A stretch of 6,557 nt of DNA from Lachnospiraceae bacterium (GTDB lineage Bacteria > Bacillota_A > Clostridia > Lachnospirales > Lachnospiraceae), in contig QXWX01000179.1 of NCBI GenBank assembly GCA_009911175.1, forward strand, positions 1-6,557. The letters are read 5' to 3'. Shown in pieces: positions 1 to 5,716 of the stretch. Positions within the stretch are counted from its first letter, which is position 1. Every line of letters begins with the position of its first letter. A program made the position numbers and the translations under genes. Below the pieces are notes generated by a model. That model was not told where the DNA came from and did no database searches. It saw only the letters and a program-made list of their open reading frames with translations.

Positions 1-2
1 CA

Positions 3-82
3 CGTGCATCTACGAATAGGATGATTCTTTTTGCTTTTTTGCTTTTAGGTTTGATTGCAGCCGTAGGCTGCGGTATGTTATA
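3..82. repeat. Left terminal inverted repeat (pairs with 6478-6557)
   Basis: Positions 3-77 are the exact reverse complement of 6483-6557 (75 bp). With one mismatch (78 versus 6482) the match extends to 82/6478, and then similarity stops. Near the inner edge is a hairpin, GCAGCC-GTA-GGCTGC (57-71). The repeat also has a T-rich stretch with tandem CTTTTTG-like units (27-46). Only two bases lie outside it, so the true outer limit is unknown and it may be the tip of a longer element. It may equally be a contig-end repeat from assembly. The inner end runs into the PAPS-like gene in the frame that encodes its PP-loop, so part of 66-82 may belong to that gene and match the other copy by chance or microhomology. 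Confidence 0.95.
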
Positions 83-83
83 G
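3..83 (+). other. Short open frame with hydrophobic end, left copy (possible C-terminal fragment)
   Basis: The frame is open from the outer edge of the repeat to a TAG at 81-83. It reads RASTNR followed by a 20-residue hydrophobic stretch that starts MILFAF and ends VGCGML. The inverted copy encodes the same residues. An internal ATG at 21 would give a 20-residue membrane peptide, but only a weak AATAGG precedes it. The shape, basic residues and then one membrane helix up to the stop, equally fits the C-terminal tail of a membrane protein whose body lies outside the window. No family is recognised and it may not be expressed. Confidence 0.2.
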
Positions 84-828
84 CGGCGGGCATAGTTCGG
101 CTCTTGCAGCGGTAGAAACAGTAAGACGGTTTGGAAATGAAAATGTTATTCTTCTAAATCATGATATTAGCTCGAAGGTCGAGTCAATAAAAATCAAAAA
201 GTTTAAGAACCAGGTAGCGGAGTATCTTCAATTGCCGATAACCTACGCGAATTGCGAAGGGTTTGAGCAGAAGACTCCGCTTTCTTTATGTCTGGAGCAT
301 GGGAGAGTAAAGTTCCGTTCAGGCCATGAAATCTGTACATATTTTTTAAAGACACAGCCATTTTACCAGTGGCTGGAAGAAAATTATCCGGTTTATGACG
401 GCCAGATGTCCGAAGAGATTGTGCTTATCTATGGTTTTGATGAAAATGAGATACACCGTGTTGCAAGAAGGCGCAGGCATTTGGAAAGCATGGGATATGA
501 TACCCTCTATCCTTTAGTGGAGTGGCCGAGAACGATCAATAATATAGAAGAAATAGGTATTTCCAGGCCAAGGGTGTACTTTGAATCAAAGCATGCAAAC
601 TGTATTGGATGTCTGAAAGCCGGGAAACAGCATTGGTACAAGGTATACTGCTGCCATCGGGATATTTTTGAAGAAGCAAAGATGGTGGAAGAACAGATTT
701 GTTTCAGCGTGCTTAAATGTGGATATTTAAAGGATTTGAAAGTAGAATTTGAAAAAATGAGACAGGCAAGGGTTCCGGCTACGGAAAATATGGATTCTTA
801 CTGGTTCTGGAAATACGCCAGGCAGTAA
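67..828 (+). CDS. PAPS reductase / N-type ATP pyrophosphatase family protein, 5' end lost at the repeat
   Basis: The frame is open from codon 67 (after TAG at 64-66) to TAA at 826-828, about 253 codons. It begins AAVCYSGGHSSALAAVE. SGGHSSA at 82-102 is the PP-loop (SGGxxS) that binds ATP in the adenine-nucleotide alpha-hydrolase fold, and VILLNHDIS follows as the second strand. A Cys-containing segment, NCIGCLKAGKQHW followed by YCCHRD (about 598-660), is typical of phage and mobile-element members of the PAPS-reductase superfamily. That superfamily uses ATP-dependent adenylation or reduces sulfonucleotides; the substrate here is unknown. No ATG, GTG or TTG lies in frame before TTG at 232, and starting there would delete the PP-loop and leave 198 residues. 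Family members usually begin only a few residues before the PP-loop, so the original start seems replaced by the terminal repeat. It may be a broken gene or read from a start outside normal rules. ORF2 follows closely downstream. Confidence 0.75.
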   Translation, partial: AAVCYSGGHSSALAAVETVRRFGNENVILLNHDISSKVESIKIKKFKNQVAEYLQLPITYANCEGFEQKTPLSLCLEHGRVKFRSGHEICTYFLKTQPFYQWLEENYPVYDGQMSEEIVLIYGFDENEIHRVARRRRHLESMGYDTLYPLVEWPRTINNIEEIGISRPRVYFESKHANCIGCLKAGKQHWYKVYCCHRDIFEEAKMVEEQICFSVLKCGYLKDLKVEFEKMRQARVPATENMDSYWFWKYARQ

Positions 829-882
829 ACTATACAGGAGATGAATGTCGGCAATCCCTGTCGGAAAGTGAGAGGAAGGTTT

Positions 883-1224
883 ATGGATGACATAGGAAGA
901 TGTGTATGCGGCATGGATGGTCAGAAGTATATCCTTGGACCATGTATATTAAGCGGAAGGCTGTTAATCCATGCGGATAAAAAGACCCGCTTATTTGTAG
1001 AAGGGAGCAGCTTTAGTGACGGGGTAATAAGCTGGAGATCTGGAAGAGAATATCCCGAAAAATGCCAGCATTTTCTTACAGGTTCGGCGTTACTGACAGA
1101 TATAGAAATGGATTTATGCCCTCAATGGAGAGAAGGCGCAGTAGCTGTGAAAAAGGAGGATTTTGAAAGTACTCATGAGGTGTGGAACGGATGGAATACA
1201 TTGACACCGCATATAAGTCAGTAA
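883..1224 (+). CDS. Small protein of unknown function (113 aa)
   Basis: I do not recognise this protein. The frame can be read from ATG at 841, but the GGAG there abuts the ATG with no spacer. ATG at 883 has AGAGG at 871-875 with a 7-nt spacer, so I prefer 883. The 113-residue product starts MDDIGRCVCGMDGQKYILGP and has no membrane segment or signal peptide. It holds several cysteines (CVC near the start, then single ones at GPC, KC and LC) and a Trp/His-rich end (WNGWNTLTPHISQ). The gene lies 54 bp downstream of the PAPS-like gene on the same strand and just before a strong terminator, so the two were probably co-transcribed. A role as partner of that enzyme is inference only. Confidence 0.65.
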   Translation: MDDIGRCVCGMDGQKYILGPCILSGRLLIHADKKTRLFVEGSSFSDGVISWRSGREYPEKCQHFLTGSALLTDIEMDLCPQWREGAVAVKKEDFESTHEVWNGWNTLTPHISQ

Positions 1225-1252
1225 TAGGTAAATTGAAAAAGTTGTGAAAAAG

Positions 1253-1303
1253 GAGACCATATTTACGGAATGATACAGTTCTGTAAATATGGTCTCTTTT
1301 TTT
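1253..1303. terminator. Bidirectional intrinsic terminator between ORF2 and the TCS1 kinase
   Basis: A perfect 14-bp stem (1253-1266 with 1283-1296) extends inward by four more pairs including one G-U (1267-1270 with 1279-1282), leaving an 8-nt loop. T7 follows on the plus strand (1297-1303). On the minus strand the stem is followed by C and then T5 (complement of A 1247-1251). It therefore can end both the rightward PAPS-like/ORF2 transcript and the leftward TCS1 operon, whose stop codon is 20 bp away. Confidence 0.93.
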
Positions 1304-1323
1304 GTGAAATGGTTTTGACTGTA

Positions 1324-2607
1324 TTAACTTAACATAACCACAAAGGTTGTACCGCCTCCCGGTGTATCTTCCACCCGGATTTTCCCTTTGTGCATATGGA
1401 CGATTTCTTGTGCGATACAAAGCCCAAGACCGAAATGCTTCTTGTCTTTGTGCGCCTTGTCACAGCGATAAAAACGCTCAAATATTGACTCTTTCTCTGA
1501 ATCAGGAATACCGATCCCATTATCTGCGACACGAATGGTAATCCTGCCGGAAGTTTCTGAAAGGGAAAGGCAGACCCGGCCATTTTCCGGAGTATAGCTT
1601 AAGGCGTTATCCAGCAGGATAGACAGCACCTGTTCGATACGCTCCCTGTCACAGGAATAAGGGGTGGACAATGTATCCGGCAGGATGAAATCAAGAGAAA
1701 TATTTTTTTTCAGTGCCAGAGGCTCAAACTTTTCATAGGCCGACAGTACCAGGGTATCCAGTTCTACGTTTGTTTTATTTATGGGGAAATGTGTACTGTC
1801 TGAACTGGATAATGTCAGCATGTCATCGATCAGCCGTCCCATTCGTTTCCCTTCCTGCATAATCATTTCAGAGAAATGTTCTGCCTCATCAGCAGAGGCT
1901 TTACTCATGGAGGAAAGGCAGGAGAGCATAAGTGCCAGAGGTGAACGCAGCTCATGTGAGGCTGCTGCTATAAATTCTGTCTGCTTCTGGCGGTTTATGA
2001 TTAAGGGGCGGATCATGTGCCATGTGTAGAACCAGAAAAATATCCCAAGTAAGATAATCCCCCAAATATCCGCACCGGCAAATAAAACCCGGCTTACGTT
2101 TATGGAATGGGATAATTCCGTTAAAGGCTGCAGAACAGCGATATTCAGTATATGGCTGTTTTTCGGGATCAATGCGATACAGGCATAGTATTTCTTTCCG
2201 TCTGTATGCAGTACAAAAGAAGCATTGGAAGAAAGTTTTGTGTCTGAGGTGACGGACTCTTCCGTAAGTCCGTATTCGTCCCGGGCTGTCTTTCTTGCCA
2301 AAGCAAATATTTTGGGATCCAGCCGTTGAGGTGACAGGTCTTCGAATATCAGTTTTGTCCCGTTATCCTGAATGCCCATCTCGAACTTTGTATCTGCTTT
2401 TAGCTGTGAGAACCATTCAAGAGAAAGCACAGACCGGCTCTCGATCTGGTGGATCAGCATAGCAGCTTTCAATTCAAAATTAGAAAAATAGCTTTCCCTG
2501 GCCTCTGCCTCAGAAAAAGAGATGCAGATTAAGGACATCAGGAGCAGGATCAGGCCGCTTATAAAGGTGCAGAAGAGGGTCAGCCGGATATGAAGCCGTT
2601 TAAACAT
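1324..2607 (-). CDS. Membrane sensor histidine kinase of TCS1
   Basis: This 427-residue kinase has a membrane helix at about residues 9-31, an extracytoplasmic domain of about 140 residues (32-174) and a second helix at about 176-197. The dimerisation/phosphoacceptor segment carries ASHELRSPL with His218. The ATP-binding domain has an N-box (LLDNALSYT, Asn334), a G1 box (DNGIGIP, from Asp362), an F-box (FERFYR) and a G2 box (GLGL, 393-396). All catalytic motifs are intact. The linker from helix 2 to the His box is only about 20 residues, so no full HAMP domain fits. The sensor domain has a stretch around LHTDGKKYYACIALI that is reminiscent of PAS/Cache-like domains; its ligand is unknown. Translation is coupled to the regulator: the ATG overlaps the regulator's end by 8 bp (2600-2607) and GGAGG precedes it by 6 nt. 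By operator layout it probably controls vanY and its own operon. A VanS-like role in cell-wall stress sensing is inferred from that neighbour. Confidence 0.95.
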   Translation of the reverse strand: MFKRLHIRLTLFCTFISGLILLLMSLICISFSEAEARESYFSNFELKAAMLIHQIESRSVLSLEWFSQLKADTKFEMGIQDNGTKLIFEDLSPQRLDPKIFALARKTARDEYGLTEESVTSDTKLSSNASFVLHTDGKKYYACIALIPKNSHILNIAVLQPLTELSHSINVSRVLFAGADIWGIILLGIFFWFYTWHMIRPLIINRQKQTEFIAAASHELRSPLALMLSCLSSMSKASADEAEHFSEMIMQEGKRMGRLIDDMLTLSSSDSTHFPINKTNVELDTLVLSAYEKFEPLALKKNISLDFILPDTLSTPYSCDRERIEQVLSILLDNALSYTPENGRVCLSLSETSGRITIRVADNGIGIPDSEKESIFERFYRCDKAHKDKKHFGLGLCIAQEIVHMHKGKIRVEDTPGGGTTFVVMLS

Positions 2608-3280
2608 AAGGCACCTCCAGACGGTATCCGATACCCCGCACCGTTTTAAGAAGCAGGGTGCTTCTCACTCCTTTCAGCCGGCGGCGCAGGAGATAAATAT
2701 AGTTATCCAGATTCCCATCCTCCACGGAAGCGTCCGGTCCCCATACTCTGGAAAGAAGGGAGGCGCGGGGAAGCGTCATGCCAGGGTTGCGGAGAAATGT
2801 TTCCAGTAAATTCCCCTCTCTTGCCGAAAGAGAGCAGGAATTTTTATCACAGTATAGAACCTTCTGCTTCACATCAAAAGAAATATCCCCCAATTTTAAA
2901 GGTTTGTCTCCCTCCCATTTGACAGGGCGCCGTAAAATGCTGTGTATTCTGGCAAGGAGCTCCTCGAAATCAAAGGGTTTTACAAGGTAATCGTCCGCTC
3001 CGCATTCAAGGCCGGTGACTTTGTCTTGTAATGCCCCCATGGCAGTTATAAAAATGATGGGTGTATAGATGTCCTTTTCCCGTGTGATTTTTAAGACGGA
3101 GATTCCGTCCAATACGGGAATCATCCGGTCCAGCAGGATCAGGTCATGCGCCTGCTGCTCAATAAAGTGCAGGCCATCCACACCGTCATGGCAGATATCT
3201 GTCTCAAAATGTTCCCGTTCCAACTGGAAGCGCAGGGTCTCTGCCAGTGATTTGTCGTCTTCTATAATTAAAATTCGCAT
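2600..3280 (-). CDS. OmpR/PhoB-family response regulator of TCS1
   Basis: This 226-residue regulator has a receiver domain at about residues 1-118: acidic pocket Glu7-Asp8-Asp9, phosphoacceptor Asp51 in LILLDRMIP, Thr79 in FITAMG and Lys101 in VKPF. A winged-helix DNA-binding domain occupies about 125-226, with the recognition-helix region around EDGNLDNYIYLLRRRL and the final wing hairpin VRGIGYRL. It is the first gene of the operon with the kinase. Its promoter lies in the divergent region shared with vanY. Two TTAGAGG heptamers at 11-bp spacing sit just upstream of its -10 and two TTAGAGA heptamers stand in the equivalent place for vanY. I infer autoregulation and vanY activation by this protein. 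The ribosome site is modest (AGGG about 8 nt before ATG). VanR-like by context, but sequence alone does not allow that name. Confidence 0.95.
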   Translation of the reverse strand: MRILIIEDDKSLAETLRFQLEREHFETDICHDGVDGLHFIEQQAHDLILLDRMIPVLDGISVLKITREKDIYTPIIFITAMGALQDKVTGLECGADDYLVKPFDFEELLARIHSILRRPVKWEGDKPLKLGDISFDVKQKVLYCDKNSCSLSAREGNLLETFLRNPGMTLPRASLLSRVWGPDASVEDGNLDNYIYLLRRRLKGVRSTLLLKTVRGIGYRLEVPYV

Positions 3281-3334
3281 GAAGTAGCCCTGCCTTTCGT
3301 TTTGTATTCTGTCAATGCAGCCTGGATATTACTA

Positions 3335-3368
3335 ATTATATCACAGAAACCTCTAAGAAACCTCTAAA
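3335..3368 (-). promoter_or_regulatory. TCS1 promoter with two direct-repeat operator sites
   Basis: Read on the minus strand, TTAGAGG occurs at 3367-3361 and again at 3356-3350 (11-bp period). After exactly 9 bp comes a perfect -10, TATAAT (3340-3335). No good -35 hexamer is present; the heptamers occupy its place, as in promoters activated by OmpR/PhoB-type regulators. Transcription would begin near 3328, giving a leader of about 48 nt. Confidence 0.8.
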
Positions 3369-3381
3369 AAAGCTTTTTCAG

Positions 3382-3415
3382 TTTAGAGATAGGTTAGAGA
3401 TTAGTAAGGTATAAT
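3382..3415 (+). promoter_or_regulatory. vanY promoter with two direct-repeat operator sites
   Basis: TTAGAGA occurs at 3383-3389 and 3394-3400 (11-bp period), followed after exactly 9 bp by TATAAT (3410-3415). The layout mirrors the divergent TCS1 promoter base for base in spacing, and again no consensus -35 is seen. Transcription should start near 3422, about 31 nt before the ATG. Activation by the TCS1 regulator is inferred. Confidence 0.8.
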
Positions 3416-3440
3416 ATTGTCCGGATATTGTGACAGTACC

Positions 3441-3447
3441 AAGGAGG
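3441..3447 (+). promoter_or_regulatory. Strong ribosome binding site deciding the vanY start
   Basis: AAGGAGG is a near-perfect Shine-Dalgarno sequence 5 nt before ATG at 3453. It settles the start: the in-frame TTG at 3417 lies two bases past the -10 hexamer, upstream of the expected transcript start, and has no ribosome site. Confidence 0.9.
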
Positions 3448-3452
3448 AAGAT

Positions 3453-4298
3453 ATGGGAACAGATTTACACAGCAGAAGGCAGAGAAATCATGGACGCAAA
3501 TTAAAGAAAGTGTTGTTTATTGGTTTTTTAGCGGGACTGGTATGCGGATTACTGCTTGGAGCTTTGGCTTTTATCATCGGAAATGCATGGAAGGAAAAAA
3601 GAAATGAAGCCGAAAATGCCACGAAAAAAAATAAAGAAATTTCCAGACAGGCTTCATTTCATGGAAATGCGGCGACAGTCGGCTTAAATACGGATACTTA
3701 CCCGTCTAAAAAGGATGACTGGAGACTGGCGCTGGTCAATGAATCCCATCCTTTGGATGAAGGATGGAAACCGGAACTTGCGGAAGTCGTGAAAGACCGT
3801 TATGTGGATGCCCGGATTCTGGATGCGGCGGCAAAAATGCTGGAAGATGCGGCCGGTGCGGGAATGAGCCTGTATGTCTGTTCTGCATATCGGGATTATG
3901 AGAAGCAAAGGGAGATTTTCAACAGCAGCATGGCAGACCGGCTTTCTCAGGGGTATGGACCGCTGGACGCATATGAAGAAACAAAAAAATCCGTGGCGTT
4001 TCCGGGAACGAGTGAGCATGCCACCGGGCTTGCGCTGGACATTACATCCGCACAGTATGTGGAACTGAATGAGAAGCAGGCAGATACAGAGGAAGCGAAG
4101 TGGCTTGCCGCTAACAGCTGGAAATATGGGTTTGTACTGCGGTATCCTCCTGAAAAGGCAGATGTAACAGGGATAATCTATGAACCCTGGCATTATCGTT
4201 ATGTGGGGCAGGAGGCAGCAAAAGAAATGACAGAAAAAAATATCACACTGGAAGAATATAATGGCAGACTTAAGGGAGATAAAAACGAATTGGAGTAA
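3453..4298 (+). CDS. vanY: Membrane-anchored VanY-type D,D-carboxypeptidase (peptidase M15B)
   Basis: This 281-residue zinc peptidase belongs to the VanY/DacY group, whose members remove the terminal D-Ala from peptidoglycan stem peptides outside the membrane. A basic N-terminus (about residues 8-18) precedes one membrane helix (about 19-43) with no cleavage or lipobox cysteine evident, so it is probably a type II anchored protein. A charged linker follows (44-70), then the catalytic domain. Visible motifs are SAYRDYEKQ (Arg147), SEHATGLALDI with zinc ligands His189 and Asp196, and EPWHYRYVG with the Glu244 catalytic base and third ligand His247. All key residues are present. It is transcribed divergently from TCS1 through a matching operator and ends at a shared terminator. 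No vanH, vanA/B ligase or vanX is in the window, so glycopeptide resistance by D-Ala-D-Lac is not supported. Its job may be wall trimming or tolerance to wall-active agents. The symbol reflects family, not proven function. Confidence 0.9.
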   Translation: MGTDLHSRRQRNHGRKLKKVLFIGFLAGLVCGLLLGALAFIIGNAWKEKRNEAENATKKNKEISRQASFHGNAATVGLNTDTYPSKKDDWRLALVNESHPLDEGWKPELAEVVKDRYVDARILDAAAKMLEDAAGAGMSLYVCSAYRDYEKQREIFNSSMADRLSQGYGPLDAYEETKKSVAFPGTSEHATGLALDITSAQYVELNEKQADTEEAKWLAANSWKYGFVLRYPPEKADVTGIIYEPWHYRYVGQEAAKEMTEKNITLEEYNGRLKGDKNELE

Positions 4299-4301
4299 AG
4301 A

Positions 4302-4347
4302 GAAAGGAAAAGACAAGGTGCGAATCGGAGCCTTGTCTTTTCCTTTC
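4302..4347. terminator. Terminator shared by convergent vanY and the TCS2 kinase
   Basis: A perfect 17-bp stem (4302-4318 with 4331-4347) has a 12-nt loop and begins 4 bp after the vanY stop. The 3' arm is T-rich (CTTTTCCTTTC) on the plus strand; on the minus strand the stem is followed by TCTTTACT. Neither side has a long uninterrupted U tract, so efficiency is uncertain. The kinase stop codon (4346-4348) lies inside the stem arm. Confidence 0.8.
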
Positions 4348-5713
4348 AGGAAAGCAGCTTTTGAAATGCCAAAATTGTTTTATATCCATTCTGCGGCGTA
4401 CTTTCCATTTTCATTGTTCCGCCGTGCGCCTCCACAATCTGCCTTACCAGCAATAGCCCAAGCCCATGCCGCAGGTCCAGACGTTCGTCGGTACTCTTCA
4501 TATAGTGCGGTTTTTCTTCCAGTTCCCGCAGCTTTTCGGCGGACAGGCCTACGCCATTGTCGGCAACGGTGAGAAAAATAGCCGTGTCAGAGCAGGCAAG
4601 CCGCAAGCTGATGGTACAACCCTGCGGGTTGTGACGGATACTGTTCTGTACCAGATTGCCAACTGCCCGTGAGATCAGCCGCGCGTCACATTCTATGACC
4701 GCAGTTTCAGCATCTTTGGAAATTTCCGTTTCTAACGAATATTTTTCAGGGATACCGGCATTGAGCAATTCCACCGCATATGAGCGCAGCAGTCTGGAGG
4801 GGCGTACCGGAGCCTTTGTGAGCGGCTGCATATCGTATTCCAACTGTGATACCAGATTCAAGTCCTGTACCAGGTCTTTGATTTTTGCGCTCTGTGCCCG
4901 GATAATCTCTGCCTCCTGCTGAATATTTCCGCTGGCTGCATGGTCGCGGGCAATCCGCTCAGCATAACCCATAATCATAGAAAGCGGGGTGCGTATATCA
5001 TGGGAGACACCGCTGATCCAGTTGGCGCGGGCCTGGTTCTGCCTGCTTAATACCTGGGATGCCTGATTCACACTGTCAGCAATTTCCGACAACTCGCCGT
5101 GAATAGACAGGCTGACGGGCCTGCCGGAAGACAGTGTTTTAATCGAGGTCATGATCGGTTCCGTGTTTTTGGAAATCTTACGTTTGGAAAAATAGTAGAC
5201 CAGGAACAAAAGCAATATGTCTGCCGCCAGGATGCCCGTTACGAAAAGTGGAAAAATCCTGACTGCCCGCATGGGAAGATAGTTTCCCGTCAGTTTCATA
5301 AAGCTGTCTTTCGGGTAGCCCAGTACCAGCAGGCCCTCTTCCATACTCCGCACAAAAACGGGATACTCCTTAAGATAGCCTTTTGAGAATACGGCGATAT
5401 CCTGGGCTCTGTACTGTGTTGGTACTTCCTCCGGCAAAGACACCGACCAGTCACAGCTCCCGCCCTCATCCAGATACATGGCCCAGATTTGGTTACGGTT
5501 CAGTTCCTGCACCGTTTCTTCTGATATGCCGGAAACAGACAGATCAGCGGCCACTCTCTCCAGCATATTTGCAGGGGACGCCGCGCCGTATTCCTGGAAT
5601 ACGATCCCCCCAAATGTCAGAGAAAACGCCAGGATGTTGACAAGTAAAAGGATCAGAACAAAGGCAAAAAAGGAAAGGAGATACTTTGATATATATTTTC
5701 CAAATGCTTTCAT
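4346..5713 (-). CDS. Membrane sensor histidine kinase of TCS2
   Basis: This 455-residue kinase has a membrane helix at about residues 11-36, an extracytoplasmic domain of about 115 residues (37-151), a second helix at about 152-176 and a HAMP-like linker (about 177-228, with GELSEIADSVNQ). The His box is GVSHDIRTPLSMIMGYAE with His238. The N-box is NLVQNSIRHNP (Asn357), the G1 box DNGVGL (from Asp385) and the G2 box HGLGLLLVRQI (from Gly417). All catalytic motifs look intact. It begins 3 bp after the regulator's stop, so the pair is one operon. It is clearly different from the TCS1 kinase, which has HELRSP and no HAMP. Kinases with this SHDIRTPLS type of His box often sit beside ABC transporters for antimicrobial peptides in Clostridia; that is recalled family context, and no transporter is in the window. 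Confidence 0.95.
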   Translation of the reverse strand: MKAFGKYISKYLLSFFAFVLILLLVNILAFSLTFGGIVFQEYGAASPANMLERVAADLSVSGISEETVQELNRNQIWAMYLDEGGSCDWSVSLPEEVPTQYRAQDIAVFSKGYLKEYPVFVRSMEEGLLVLGYPKDSFMKLTGNYLPMRAVRIFPLFVTGILAADILLLFLVYYFSKRKISKNTEPIMTSIKTLSSGRPVSLSIHGELSEIADSVNQASQVLSRQNQARANWISGVSHDIRTPLSMIMGYAERIARDHAASGNIQQEAEIIRAQSAKIKDLVQDLNLVSQLEYDMQPLTKAPVRPSRLLRSYAVELLNAGIPEKYSLETEISKDAETAVIECDARLISRAVGNLVQNSIRHNPQGCTISLRLACSDTAIFLTVADNGVGLSAEKLRELEEKPHYMKSTDERLDLRHGLGLLLVRQIVEAHGGTMKMESTPQNGYKTILAFQKLLS

Positions 5714-5716
5714 CGG

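Noticed and set aside
21..130. Programmed frameshift joining the hydrophobic peptide to the PAPS-like frame
   Set aside because: A hairpin and overlapping frames exist, but no recognisable slippery site is present and the same repeat at the other end has no such downstream frame.
232..828. TTG at 232 as the start of the PAPS-like protein
   Set aside because: It would remove the PP-loop and first beta strands coded at 67-231 in the same frame, and I see no strong ribosome site before it. It could be used only as a secondary start of a broken gene.
1076..1420. Minus-strand open frame across the first terminator
   Set aside because: It reads through a strong hairpin and overlaps both ORF2 and the kinase end; a shadow frame.
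3367..3378. AAAAAGCTTTTT palindrome as a terminator or separate operator
   Set aside because: It is short with no loop and lies midway between two divergent promoters; better read as A/T-rich spacer.
3417..3452. Upstream TTG start for vanY
   Set aside because: It lies at the -10/start-site junction with no ribosome site; ATG at 3453 has AAGGAGG at ideal spacing.
3453..4298. Glycopeptide resistance operon
   Set aside because: Only the carboxypeptidase and a two-component pair are present; ligase, dehydrogenase and VanX are absent from the window.
3684..4316. Long antisense open frame (210 codons, minus strand) opposite vanY
   Set aside because: It is a low-complexity, Phe/Cys/His-rich translation opposite a gene with clear catalytic motifs and has no ribosome site or family resemblance.
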